Of a stretch of 61,033 nt of DNA, positions 1 through 8,690 are shown piece after piece; within the stretch, counting starts at the first letter, position 1; each line of letters opens with the position of its first letter. Origin of the DNA: Bacteroidota bacterium (lineage in GTDB: Bacteria; Bacteroidota; Bacteroidia; B-17B0; Aurantibacillaceae); the NCBI GenBank assembly GCA_003153315.1, contig PLYA01000022.1:25702-86734 (forward strand). Reading direction: 5' to 3'. The notes under the pieces are model-generated. The model did not search any database. It had not been told where the DNA came from and was given only the letters and a program-made list of their open reading frames with translations. A program made the position numbers and the translations under genes.

Positions 1-75
1 CTCTCTCTCTACGGTAATGGGGGTTGCAGTTTGGTTGGTTGTTAAATAGGGTATGTTGTAAGATAAAAGCTGCAT
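1..75 (-). CDS. Possible 5' end of a gene leaving the window on the left (partial, unidentified)
   Basis: On the minus strand an ATG at 73-75 opens a frame without stops to the window edge (about 24 codons, beginning MQLLSYN). A perfect TATTTTTG -7 box (85-92) lies 9 bases upstream of the ATG, the arrangement seen at many genes here. The visible residues are not enough to name a family. It is divergent from serS. It could be chance, because only 24 codons are visible. Confidence 0.35.
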   Translation of the reverse strand, partial: MQLLSYNIPYLTTNQTATPITVERE

Positions 76-84
76 TATTACCGT

Positions 85-92
85 CAAAAATA
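85..92 (-). promoter_or_regulatory. Candidate Bacteroidota -7 promoter box
   Basis: Minus-strand TATTTTTG matches TAnnTTTG and lies 9 bases before the ATG at 75-73. It is supported only by consensus and position. Confidence 0.4.
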
Positions 93-142
93 CAACTAAA
101 ATTAAAACGGCAAAATTATATTTTGGTTTAATGTGTTGTTTC

Positions 143-230
143 GCGTTATGGGATTGTAGTGGAAAGCCTTTGCAGTAATCTGCAAAGCTTGGAACGGAAA
201 GCCCGACCTTTGTAATCAAAGGGAACGCCC
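143..230. repeat. Structured interspersed repeat, copy R1
   Basis: This 88-bp element matches 53547-53633 (R2) in its conserved blocks GGGATTGTAGTGGAAAGCC, AAAGCCCGAC and GGAACGCCC, but not in its stems. In R1 two perfect hairpins are visible: CTTTGCAG/CTGCAAAG with loop TAAT, and CCTTTG/CAAAGG with loop TAAT. The ends GCGTT (143-147) and AACGC (224-228) can also pair and would close a three-way structure. It sits in the serS leader region, upstream of the promoter. Whether it acts as RNA or DNA is unknown. Confidence 0.75.
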
Positions 231-248
231 ACACTTTACATTTCGATA

Positions 249-264
249 CCCCGCCGCGGCGGGG
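249..264. repeat. Perfect 16-bp all-GC palindrome
   Basis: CCCCGCCGCGGCGGGG is its own reverse complement and stands out in an AT-rich intergenic region. It lies between repeat R1 and the serS promoter. No poly-T follows, so it is not a standard terminator. It may be part of the same mobile repeat as R1. Confidence 0.7.
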
Positions 265-305
265 CAATGTTCAGCGTGACAGGCTGCTAAATCGTCAATT
301 AATTT

Positions 306-313
306 TACATTTG
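306..313 (+). promoter_or_regulatory. Promoter -7 box for serS
   Basis: TACATTTG is a perfect TAnnTTTG match, 20 bases before the serS ATG. Confidence 0.65.
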
Positions 314-333
314 CCTAAAATTTAGAAAAACGT

Positions 334-1608
334 ATGCTTCAAATATACTTCATTAGAGAGAATAAAGAAGAAGTTCTAAAGCGGTTGGCTGTCAAAAATT
401 TTAAAGATGCTGATACTATTATTACGCAGGTAATAAGCTTAGATGCAGAGCGCCGCCTGTTGCAAAAAGAAAGCGATGATGTGAAAGCAGAAGCTAATGT
501 ACTTGCCAAGCAAATAGGCGAGTTGATGAAAAGCGGTAAAAAACAAGAAGCCGAAACTACTAAAGCCCGCACAGGTGAGTTAAAACAAAAAGAAAAACAA
601 ATTGATGATACGTTAAAGGCGAAAGAAGAAGAAATGCAAGCCCTGTTGGTACAGGTTCCTAATTTGCCAAGCACAGTAGTTCCTTTAGGCAAAACACCCG
701 AAGATAACGAAACAGTTTTTGAACATGGTGAGAAACCCACCCTTCCTGCTACGGCACAACCACATTGGGAACTAACAACTAAATATAATTTAATTGATTT
801 TGAGCTGGGTGTAAAGCTTACCGGTGCTGGCTTCCCTGTATATAAAGGAAAGGGAGCTAGACTGCAACGCGCTTTGATAAATTATTTTTTAGATAAAGCC
901 ATTGCTGCAGGTTATATGGAAGTGCAACCTCCTATTTTAGTGAATGAGGATAGCGGTTATGGCACAGGGCAGTTGCCCGATAAAGAAGGACAAATGTATT
1001 TTGTGGGAGAAGATAAATTGTATTTAATTCCTACTGCCGAGGTACCTATTACCAATATATACCGTGATGTAATTTTAAAAGAGAGTGAACTCCCTATAAA
1101 AAATTGTGGTTACACGCCATGTTTTAGAAGAGAAGCGGGTAGTTATGGTAAAGATGTGCGTGGTTTAAATCGTTTACATCAGTTTGATAAAATAGAAATT
1201 GTGCAGATTGCAGCTCCCGAAAAATCATATCAGATATTGGAAGAGATGCGTGAATATGTGGCAGGATTATTAAAAGAACTGAACTTACCCTTCCGTATCT
1301 TAAAACTTTGTGGAGGCGATATGAGCTTTGCATCTGCCTTAACATACGATATGGAAGTTTGGAGTGCCGCACAAAAACGTTGGCTGGAGGTTAGCTCGGT
1401 ATCAAACTTTGAGAGTTTCCAAACCAACCGTTTAAAATGCAGGTATAAAGATGCCAATGGTAAAACAAATCTTTGCCATAGTTTAAACGGAAGCGCTTTG
1501 GCATTGCCGCGTATTGTAGCTTCCTTATTAGAAAATAACCAGACAGAAAACGGAATAAAAGTGCCTGAAGTATTGGTTAAATACACAGGCTTTGAAATGA
1601 TTAATTAA
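334..1608 (+). CDS. serS: Seryl-tRNA synthetase
   Basis: This enzyme charges tRNA-Ser with serine in the cytoplasm (class II aminoacyl-tRNA synthetase). The 424 residues are the normal family length. Residues 1 to about 115 form the charged antiparallel coiled-coil arm that contacts the long variable arm of tRNA-Ser. The TAEVP motif is near residue 233, motif 2 (FRREAGSYG) near 264, and motif 3 (GSALALPR) near 385. The N-terminus MLQ..FIRENKE is typical, and a TACATTTG box lies 20 bases upstream, so the start is secure. The OmpH-like gene follows after 18 bases and is probably cotranscribed. A tRNA-Ser (GGA) gene lies far downstream at 58291. Identification is firm. Confidence 0.97.
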   Translation: MLQIYFIRENKEEVLKRLAVKNFKDADTIITQVISLDAERRLLQKESDDVKAEANVLAKQIGELMKSGKKQEAETTKARTGELKQKEKQIDDTLKAKEEEMQALLVQVPNLPSTVVPLGKTPEDNETVFEHGEKPTLPATAQPHWELTTKYNLIDFELGVKLTGAGFPVYKGKGARLQRALINYFLDKAIAAGYMEVQPPILVNEDSGYGTGQLPDKEGQMYFVGEDKLYLIPTAEVPITNIYRDVILKESELPIKNCGYTPCFRREAGSYGKDVRGLNRLHQFDKIEIVQIAAPEKSYQILEEMREYVAGLLKELNLPFRILKLCGGDMSFASALTYDMEVWSAAQKRWLEVSSVSNFESFQTNRLKCRYKDANGKTNLCHSLNGSALALPRIVASLLENNQTENGIKVPEVLVKYTGFEMIN

Positions 1609-1626
1609 AAACCATAAATAAATTCT

Positions 1627-2274
1627 ATGAAACAATTACCTCTTGTTATTAATGCTATGCTTGTCGTAGCTGTAGCTATTTTATTTTATATGAATATGTC
1701 GCTTAAAAAAAATATAGAAGCATTGGGTACAGCACCTAAGTCAAATGTATTGCAAACTCCGGCTACTTTATCAGCTAATAACGTTGATTTAAAAGATGCC
1801 AAGATAGCATATCTTAATATTGATTCATTGGATTTTAAATACCAATACATTATTGATAACTCTAAAGAATACAGCAATAAGCAAGCTGCTATAGAAAGTC
1901 AGTTAAACAGCATGGCAACTAAGTTTCAGAATGATTATCAGGAGTTTCAGCAAGCAGCACAGGCCGGAATTAAAGGGGAGGCAGAGCTAAATAAACAAAA
2001 AGCCCAGCTTGAACAAGAGCAGGCTGATGCCGCTGCCAAGCAAAAACAATTAGAGAATTTAGGCGAAGAAGTAGGCAAGAAAAGAATAGATATGCTTAAA
2101 AAAGTATCTGACTTTATAGCTAAATATAACAACGGTAAATTCGATTATATACTGGCCTATACTACTTCCAACATCAGTTCGGTGTTGTATGCCAAGCCGG
2201 GCTTGGATATTACCAAAGAAATTGTTGACGGATTAAACACAGAATACAAGGCAGCTAAACAGGGCAAAAAATAA
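1627..2274 (+). CDS. OmpH/Skp-family periplasmic chaperone-like protein
   Basis: A 215-residue protein with an N-terminal hydrophobic segment (about residues 4-22) that could be an uncleaved anchor or signal. A short segment KIAYLNIDSL, resembling the start of mature Skp, follows near residue 58. Next comes a long Gln/Ala/Lys-rich helical region (about 80-160) expected to form the coiled-coil tentacles, and a final segment (VLYAKPGLDITKEIV) like the closing strand and helix of OmpH. Skp proteins hold unfolded outer-membrane proteins in the periplasm. It lies 18 bases after serS and 5 bases before the MazG-like gene, so the three probably form one transcript. The family is clear; the exact role is inferred. 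Confidence 0.85.
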   Translation: MKQLPLVINAMLVVAVAILFYMNMSLKKNIEALGTAPKSNVLQTPATLSANNVDLKDAKIAYLNIDSLDFKYQYIIDNSKEYSNKQAAIESQLNSMATKFQNDYQEFQQAAQAGIKGEAELNKQKAQLEQEQADAAAKQKQLENLGEEVGKKRIDMLKKVSDFIAKYNNGKFDYILAYTTSNISSVLYAKPGLDITKEIVDGLNTEYKAAKQGKK

Positions 2275-2279
2275 ACCGA

Positions 2280-2666
2280 ATGAAAAATAAATTAAAAAGT
2301 GTTGCCGAGTTTCATGAAGTATTTAAAATAGGAAACGCTAAAGAAATTACCCTGCTGGAAGAAAAGGATTATACCCTGCGTTATAACTTGATTAAAGAAG
2401 AGAACGATGAATATCTGGATGCCTGCAAGAATAAAGATATCGTTGAAATTGCTGATGCTTTAGGAGACCAGCTTTATATTTTATGCGGCACTATTTTAAA
2501 GCACGGCTTGCAGCATAAAATAGAAGAGGTTTTTGATGAAATACACCGCAGCAATATGAGTAAACTGGACGAGCAAGGCAAACCAATCTTTCGTGAAGAT
2601 GGCAAAGTACTAAAAGGTAACGGGTATTTTAAACCGGATATAAAAAAAATATTGGATAGGCATTAA
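2280..2666 (+). CDS. MazG-like nucleoside triphosphate pyrophosphohydrolase
   Basis: A 128-residue all-alpha NTP pyrophosphatase. The Mg-binding signature is visible: EExxE (EENDE, residues 40-44) followed by ExxD in EIADALGD (about 57-64). The family hydrolyses (d)NTPs or phosphoribosyl-ATP to the monophosphate and PPi. The short length and the tail GKVLKGNGYFKPDI resemble HisE-like phage and bacterial house-cleaning enzymes more than full MazG, which is about 260 residues. The substrate cannot be read from the sequence. It is the third gene of the serS transcript (5-base gap) and converges on the CapD gene. Confidence 0.8.
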   Translation: MKNKLKSVAEFHEVFKIGNAKEITLLEEKDYTLRYNLIKEENDEYLDACKNKDIVEIADALGDQLYILCGTILKHGLQHKIEEVFDEIHRSNMSKLDEQGKPIFREDGKVLKGNGYFKPDIKKILDRH

Positions 2667-2761
2667 TATTATTTGAGCGCGCACTTTAGATTAAAAGAAT
2701 TATTTTATATTCCGCATTGACTCTTATACAAGATTAAAATCTTGATTTATTTGTAATAAAG

Positions 2762-4645
2762 TTAATTATCTAGTTTAGAAAAAACGCTGTTATTGCTTTT
2801 AAACTCGGGCACCAAATCCTTCATGGCGCTTACAATGTTGGTATTGTTTTGCGAGTTAAACAGCCCAATAAGGCTTTCTATCTTATGATTTATCTCCTCA
2901 AAGTTATATTGCTTTACCTTGCCTATCAGTATTTGCGGGTGGTGGGTAGGCATTGTATTCTCTGCGGAAGCAAGCAGCTCTTCATATAACTTCTCTCCTG
3001 GGCGCAAACCTGTATAAATTATCTTGATATCCCGCCCTTCAGTTAAACCAGATAGTTGAATCATTTTGCGGGCTAAATCTACAATCTTAACCTGCTTACC
3101 CATATCAAACAAAAAAATCTCTCCGCCTACACCCATGCAACCTGCCTCTAATACCAACTGACAAGCCTCGGCAATGGTCATAAAATAGCGGGTAATTTCG
3201 GGGTGGGTAACGGTTATGGGTCCACCCTGCTCTATTTGCTTTTTAAAGCGAGGGATTACAGAACCGTTAGAGCCCAACACATTACCAAAGCGGGTTGTAA
3301 TAAACTTAATACCAGTTTTTTTACCTAATGATTGGGTATATATCTCTGCAATACGTTTGCTGGCACCCATTACATTGCTTGGGTTCACCGCCTTATCGGT
3401 AGAAATAAGCACAAACTTCTCAACTTCAAATTCAACCGCTAAATCGGCCGTAATTTTGGTGCCCATTACATTGGTAAGAATAGATTCTGAGGGGTTATTC
3501 TCCATCATGGGCACATGTTTGTATGCCGCCGCATGATATACCACCTGGGGTTTAAAGCTATTAAACACATTGTGCATCCTTTCAGTACTCCGTACATCAC
3601 CCATCACCACCTCAAAGCTGTAGCGGTTATACTTTTCGGCAAGCTCCATGTCCATTTCATGCAAAGGGCTCTCGGCATTATCCAGCAGAATAACCTTTTT
3701 AGGATTAAAGCGTAATATCTGCCTCACCAACTCACTGCCAATAGACCCCGCAGCACCTGTTACCAAAATTACCTTGCCTTGCAGTTGTTGCTCTATAAGA
3801 GATACATCCAGTTTTATTGGGTCTCGCTCCAATAAGGATTCAATTTGTATGGTCTTTAACTGGTTTAAACTTAGTTCGCCGTTTATCCATTTACTTACCG
3901 GAGGCACACTCAGCACTTTAATGTGTTGTTGCAAACAGGTCTCTACAATCTCGCTCTTTCTGGTAGAAGAAATATTAAGAATAGAAATAATAACGGTGTC
4001 AATCTGCTTCTCCTTTATCAGTTCCTTCAGCTTATCAGGAGCATAAATAAAAATACCCTCCAAACTTCTTCCTTTCTTTTTAATATCATCATCTATAAAG
4101 CCTATTACTTTGTATTTAATATCGGCATCGCGTTCAAGGGTTCGTTTAGTTATAATACCCGATTCGCCTGCGCCGTAAATCAATACATTTGTTCTTATTC
4201 TATCGGGATTCTTACGTTCAAAGTAGATTGCTTTAACTGCCAAGCGAGAACAAATCATAATAAACATGGTACAAAGTCCATCAATAATAATAACCGAATG
4301 CGGTATATAGTATACCCCAGAGATTAACCGCGTACTAAAATTTATAAGCAGAAGAATAGCACTTCCTAAAAGTACCACCAACAATATGCGTACCGAATCT
4401 TTAGAACCAGTATAGCGTACTACACCCTTATATGTTTTGGAAAACAGGAAACTAAAAAAACGTATGCTTAATACCAATACATAATCAATGGGCATGTTCT
4501 TTAAATCTTGTTCGGGTATAGAAGCAAAGTTAAAGCGCAATAAAAATGCCAGTGTTAGTGCAAAGGCACAAATAATTGTATCAATTATTAATATAGACCA
4601 CCGGGGTAAATTGTTTTTCCAAAAGAAATCTAAAAGCCTGTACAT
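2762..4645 (-). CDS. CapD/PglF-family nucleotide-sugar 4,6-dehydratase, membrane anchored
   Basis: A 627-residue polysaccharide biosynthesis protein. Four membrane segments fill roughly residues 13-140. A first Rossmann-like domain carries YGAGESG near residue 155, and the catalytic SDR domain starts at GAAGSIG near 295. The segment STDKAVNPSNVMGASKR holds the active-site Met/Lys arrangement that replaces the usual YxxxK in this family. Relatives (WbpM, PglF, CapD, FlaA1) make UDP-4-keto-6-deoxy sugars from UDP-GlcNAc for capsule, O-antigen or glycoprotein glycans. The length is full. It stands alone and is divergent from the outer-membrane protein and waaA, so it is not in an obvious glycan operon. 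Confidence 0.92.
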   Translation of the reverse strand: MYRLLDFFWKNNLPRWSILIIDTIICAFALTLAFLLRFNFASIPEQDLKNMPIDYVLVLSIRFFSFLFSKTYKGVVRYTGSKDSVRILLVVLLGSAILLLINFSTRLISGVYYIPHSVIIIDGLCTMFIMICSRLAVKAIYFERKNPDRIRTNVLIYGAGESGIITKRTLERDADIKYKVIGFIDDDIKKKGRSLEGIFIYAPDKLKELIKEKQIDTVIISILNISSTRKSEIVETCLQQHIKVLSVPPVSKWINGELSLNQLKTIQIESLLERDPIKLDVSLIEQQLQGKVILVTGAAGSIGSELVRQILRFNPKKVILLDNAESPLHEMDMELAEKYNRYSFEVVMGDVRSTERMHNVFNSFKPQVVYHAAAYKHVPMMENNPSESILTNVMGTKITADLAVEFEVEKFVLISTDKAVNPSNVMGASKRIAEIYTQSLGKKTGIKFITTRFGNVLGSNGSVIPRFKKQIEQGGPITVTHPEITRYFMTIAEACQLVLEAGCMGVGGEIFLFDMGKQVKIVDLARKMIQLSGLTEGRDIKIIYTGLRPGEKLYEELLASAENTMPTHHPQILIGKVKQYNFEEINHKIESLIGLFNSQNNTNIVSAMKDLVPEFKSNNSVFSKLDN

Positions 4646-4716
4646 ACCGCATAAAATTAAACAGTTAATTGTTACTGCATCAAATTATTTTTTGCTGTAT
4701 CTTCGCCCACTGTAAA

Positions 4717-5490
4717 ATGAAAAAATACCTTTTTCTATTTCTAATAATCATTATAAGCATTTCTGCCTTTTCTCAAAGACAAAAAATGGGTTCTCGCCGT
4801 ATTGAGTATGCTGATAGCTGTCATCATATTATGATTATTGGCATTGGTCTTGCAGGAGAATTACCATTCGGAGATTTAAAGAACCGCTATGGTGCTGATA
4901 TTAGTGCGGGAATGCCAGTTTTGTATAAGACAGGTAAAAATCTGCTTTTTGGACTTGATGGTAATTACTTTTTTGGCAACAATGTAAAAGAAAACCCGTT
5001 AGACTACATGTACAACAGCTCTAATACAATTACCGGTAGTGCAGGAAACCCTGGTGCAGTGAGGCTTAATGAACGTGGTTTTGCAGCTTATGGCGTTATA
5101 GGAACAGTACTAAATAAGTTTGCTAAAAATAAAAACAGCGGCTTATTTGTATACTTAGGCTTGGGCTATATGCAACATAAAATAAACATTTATGATATAG
5201 ATAAAAGCTTACCTCAAATTACCGGCAATCTTAAAAAAGGATACGACAGGTTAACCGGTGGACCTGCCGCTGAGCAATTTATAGGTTACATGTTCTTGGC
5301 AAGAAATAGATTGATTAATTGGTTTGCAGGGATTGAAATTCAGGAAGGATTTACTACAGGTTTGCGTGGTTATCAATATGATTTGATGGGTTCTGATAGC
5401 AAACAGCGTCATGATATTTTATTAGGTATCAAAATAGGTTGGCTGCTGCCACTATACCAAAAAGCCCCAAAAGAGTTTTACTACAACTAA
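4717..5490 (+). CDS. Secreted outer-membrane beta-barrel-like protein, unknown function
   Basis: I place the start at the ATG at 4717, not at an upstream in-frame ATG at 4669. From 4717 the protein begins with a clean signal peptide (MKKYLFLFLIIIISISAFSQ), and a near-consensus -7 box (TATCTTCG, 4698-4705) sits 11 bases before it. The mature part (about 237 residues) alternates glycine/aromatic strands (LFGLDGNYFFGNN, LFVYLGLGYMQH, ILLGIKIGWLLP) typical of an outer-membrane barrel. No family is recognised. waaA starts 4 bases after its stop, so it is cotranscribed with an LPS gene. Confidence 0.8.
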   Translation: MKKYLFLFLIIIISISAFSQRQKMGSRRIEYADSCHHIMIIGIGLAGELPFGDLKNRYGADISAGMPVLYKTGKNLLFGLDGNYFFGNNVKENPLDYMYNSSNTITGSAGNPGAVRLNERGFAAYGVIGTVLNKFAKNKNSGLFVYLGLGYMQHKINIYDIDKSLPQITGNLKKGYDRLTGGPAAEQFIGYMFLARNRLINWFAGIEIQEGFTTGLRGYQYDLMGSDSKQRHDILLGIKIGWLLPLYQKAPKEFYYN

Positions 5491-5494
5491 CATT

Positions 5495-6733
5495 ATGTGG
5501 GTTTATAACCTTGTTATTTTTCTTTACGGTACGGTAATTAAACTTGCTTCTGTAAAAAAAACAAAAGCAAAATTTTGGGTAAACGGGCGAAAAGATTGGC
5601 GTATAACTCTTTCAACAAAGATTTCAAAATTTAATACCAAACAACTGATATGGATACACTGCGCCTCTTATGGCGAGTTTGAACAAGGCAGACCTTTAAT
5701 AGAAGTAATAAAAAAGAGACATACTGATTATAAGGTTTTAGTAAGTTTTTTTTCGCCCAGTGGTTATGAAGCTTTTAAAGATTGGGAAGGAGCAGATATT
5801 ATTTGCTATTTACCCTTAGATACTAAACGAAACGCTAAAGACTTTATTGGGATTGTGAAACCAAAGATGGTTATTTTTATCAAGTATGAATTTTGGCTTA
5901 ACTTCTTATTTGAATTAAAAGAAAAAGAAATCCCCACTTTTTTAGTTTCTGCCATCTTCAAACCCCACCATCCTTTCTTTAAATGGTATGGGCATATTTT
6001 CAGAAAATCATTAAAGACATTTAACAAACTATTATTACAAGATAAAAAATCGGGAGAGCTTTTAAAAACCATAGGTGTTACTAATTATGAGGTTTTTGGA
6101 GACACCCGATTTGACAGGGTTTTAGAAGTAAAAAAGAATTTTAAACAAATCCCTCAAATTGAAAGCTTTAAAGGAAATGCTAAACTAATTATTGCAGGCA
6201 GTACCTATCAAAAGGATGTGAACTTAATTTTAAATGCTTTCTCTAAGTTAAAGAATGTAAATACTAAACTCATTCTTGTTCCGCACAATATAGATGACAA
6301 CAGTATTGCAGAAACTGTAAATCAATTAAAAGAACATCAGGTAAGCTATTCTCTTTATACACAATCCATTAATAATGAATCAAAGATATTGGTGGTAAAC
6401 ACCATGGGTTTATTATCTAAAATGTATTATTATGCAGATTGCGCATATATAGGCGGTTGTTTCGACGGTGGTTTGCATAACACTTTAGAGCCTGCTGTAT
6501 ATGGTATCCCTCTTACTTTTTATGGTAATGATTATGAAAATTACAATGAAGCAGTTGACTTAATTAAACTAGGTACAGCTGTAAATATTACCAATAGCGA
6601 TGAGCTTTTGGACGTGTTTAATACCTTCTTAGCCGACAATTATCCTATTGGTGAAGTAAAAGAAAAGTTAAACACCTATTTTGAAAGCAACGCTAATGTT
6701 ACCGCAAAGGTATTAGCATCCATAAATCTTTAA
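5495..6733 (+). CDS. waaA: 3-deoxy-D-manno-octulosonic acid (Kdo) transferase, GT30
   Basis: A 412-residue GT30 enzyme that adds Kdo from CMP-Kdo to lipid A precursor at the inner membrane, the first step of the LPS core. It has an N-terminal membrane anchor (YNLVIFLYGTVIKLAS), the acceptor-domain signature WIHCASYGEFEQGRPLI with the conserved Glu, and a C-terminal GT-B domain. That domain carries AGSTYQKD, LVPHNID and the donor-site segment GGCFDGGLHNTLEPAVYGIPLTFG-like (about residues 325-350). The length is normal. It follows the barrel protein by 4 bases and converges on the sulfatase-fold gene with an 8-base gap. Whether it adds one or two Kdo residues cannot be told. Confidence 0.95.
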   Translation: MWVYNLVIFLYGTVIKLASVKKTKAKFWVNGRKDWRITLSTKISKFNTKQLIWIHCASYGEFEQGRPLIEVIKKRHTDYKVLVSFFSPSGYEAFKDWEGADIICYLPLDTKRNAKDFIGIVKPKMVIFIKYEFWLNFLFELKEKEIPTFLVSAIFKPHHPFFKWYGHIFRKSLKTFNKLLLQDKKSGELLKTIGVTNYEVFGDTRFDRVLEVKKNFKQIPQIESFKGNAKLIIAGSTYQKDVNLILNAFSKLKNVNTKLILVPHNIDDNSIAETVNQLKEHQVSYSLYTQSINNESKILVVNTMGLLSKMYYYADCAYIGGCFDGGLHNTLEPAVYGIPLTFYGNDYENYNEAVDLIKLGTAVNITNSDELLDVFNTFLADNYPIGEVKEKLNTYFESNANVTAKVLASINL

Positions 6734-6741
6734 GCTTCCTT

Positions 6742-8640
6742 TTATTTTGTATTAAGCTGGTTATGAATTACACTGTTATTATATTGCTGTATAAACGCTT
6801 TTACTTTTTTGTCCGATGCTTGTCTTTCATTAACTACATTAAGCGTAAGCGTGCTATCTGTTCTATAATTATATAAGCCAAGTAATTTTTCTCCGTTAAA
6901 CTGCAACATTTCTTGGTTAGAGAAGTACTGATAAACATTATTATAGTAATTAATAGCAAACCGATTCTTAATTTGTGAATTATCATTCAGATTATTTCCA
7001 AAAGCAAAGAAAGGTTGGTTGTATTTAAGTATATCTAATGCCGTTGGCATGATATCTAACTGTTGTGCCACTATAGTATCATATCCTTTTAATGAATTAT
7101 CAGGTAAATAAAAGAACAGAGGGATTTGATAATTACCGTATGAATTTCCGTACACCGCATCTTCTGAATTGCCTGTATGATCGGCTGTAAAAACAAACAA
7201 GGTATTGGCAAACCACTTACTTTTTTTAGCCATAGTAAAAAATTGTTTTAAGGAATAATCAGCGTAACTAATGCATTTATTAATTGGTAGTTTTCCTTCG
7301 GGGAATTTATTTTTGCATTCTTCAGGCATTATAAACGGGTGATGCGAGCTTAAGGTAAACACCGTAGATAAAAAAGGTTGCGCTTGTTCATCCAGTTCTT
7401 TTGCCATGCGTTGCAAAAAAGGCTCATCCCAAATACCCCAATTGCCATCATAATCTTTTTCGTTATTGTATTCGTTTCTCCCAAAGTATTTGTCGTATCC
7501 GGCAGTAGCACAAAAGCCATTAAAGTTCATCGTACCATTGGTACCTCCATGAAAGAAAGAAGAAGTATATCCCTTTGTTTTAAGCACACTTGCCAAACTC
7601 ATTATTTTATCATTGCTATATACGGTACTAATGTAGTCAGATTGAAAAGACGGTATAGAAGCCACAATTGCAGGGATACCCTCAATAGAACGCTTACCGT
7701 TTGAGAAAGCATTGGTATACACAAGGCTGTTATCCATCAACGAATCTAAAAAAGGAGTGTAGCTTTTTCTTTTACCAAGTTTGGTATATTCTTTAGACAG
7801 GCTTTCTACAATAACTACTACCACATTCAGATTCTTAAAATCAGCATCAGCGTATATATACTTTTTTACAGGATTAACAAGTGCATTAGCTTCTTGCTCG
7901 CTCATATATTTCTTTTCATCCAGCGTATATAACTCGCCAGATTTTATAATGCAAAACGGCGTATTTAAAACCAAAGGGATATAAGGTGGTTTTACAAAAT
8001 TTCCGGCATCAATAATGCCAATGGGTATTAATTGAAAGCCACCACGTATAGATAAAATGCTTAGCCCTGCTAACAATAGAAAACTAATACTCTTTAAGGA
8101 AAGGCTTTTTTTGCTGTTATCCTCTTGAGTATATGCCTGCAAAAACTTCTTCTCAATACGTTTATACAAACTCATACACACAAATAACAACACAAAGAAG
8201 AATACAAACAGGTACCAGAAATCTTTTATAAAAAGCGGAAGCAAAGTACCTGCATCATTCTTTTGGAAAAAGAAACTAAAGGTTTCTGCTGTGCTGCGCC
8301 TTAAAGTGTAGGGGAAATATGCCATATCTACCATATTAAGCGCTAATGCCACCAGATTGGTACTTACAAAAACAACTGCAAGCAGAGTTCTGAATTTTTT
8401 ATACTTAAAGAACGATACCGGAAATATGATTAAAAAGATAAAAAGGGCATTTACAATAGTTACCGTTATTACATCAAAGCGCAAACCATAAAAAAGTACA
8501 ACTATAAAATCAGCCGCGCTTATGCCCGTGAAATTTGCTTTATTAATAGCATAGAAAATAATGCGCGCAAGGCTTAACAGAAGCAAAGCCAGCAGGTAGT
8601 TTGCCAACAGAAATTTAATACGCGTAAAGTAAGGCTTCAT
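6742..8640 (-). CDS. LtaS/MdoB-like membrane sulfatase-fold phosphotransferase
   Basis: A 632-residue member of the alkaline-phosphatase superfamily (sulfatase branch, lipoteichoic-acid-synthase-like group). Five membrane helices occupy about residues 8-215. The periplasmic catalytic domain begins at VVVIVESLSKEY (metal-binding Glu near 278). A GKRSIEGIPAI segment is in the position of the LtaS nucleophile loop, with Ser rather than Thr. The second metal site is FTADHTGN near 487, and SSHHPF is a further conserved His pair. Gram-negative relatives move phosphoglycerol or phosphoethanolamine onto glycans or lipids. The substrate is unknown here; LTA itself is not expected in Bacteroidota. It is transcribed alone. 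Confidence 0.88.
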   Translation of the reverse strand: MKPYFTRIKFLLANYLLALLLLSLARIIFYAINKANFTGISAADFIVVLFYGLRFDVITVTIVNALFIFLIIFPVSFFKYKKFRTLLAVVFVSTNLVALALNMVDMAYFPYTLRRSTAETFSFFFQKNDAGTLLPLFIKDFWYLFVFFFVLLFVCMSLYKRIEKKFLQAYTQEDNSKKSLSLKSISFLLLAGLSILSIRGGFQLIPIGIIDAGNFVKPPYIPLVLNTPFCIIKSGELYTLDEKKYMSEQEANALVNPVKKYIYADADFKNLNVVVVIVESLSKEYTKLGKRKSYTPFLDSLMDNSLVYTNAFSNGKRSIEGIPAIVASIPSFQSDYISTVYSNDKIMSLASVLKTKGYTSSFFHGGTNGTMNFNGFCATAGYDKYFGRNEYNNEKDYDGNWGIWDEPFLQRMAKELDEQAQPFLSTVFTLSSHHPFIMPEECKNKFPEGKLPINKCISYADYSLKQFFTMAKKSKWFANTLFVFTADHTGNSEDAVYGNSYGNYQIPLFFYLPDNSLKGYDTIVAQQLDIMPTALDILKYNQPFFAFGNNLNDNSQIKNRFAINYYNNVYQYFSNQEMLQFNGEKLLGLYNYRTDSTLTLNVVNERQASDKKVKAFIQQYNNSVIHNQLNTK

Positions 8641-8690
8641 CTATATCAACCCTCAAACTTAGCTAAAGTTATTTCTTCCTATATAAATTG

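Noticed and set aside
2717-2745. Terminator between the MazG-like gene and the CapD gene
   Set aside because: AAGATT-AA-AATCTT can pair but is short and AT-only, and the loop is too small; not convincing.
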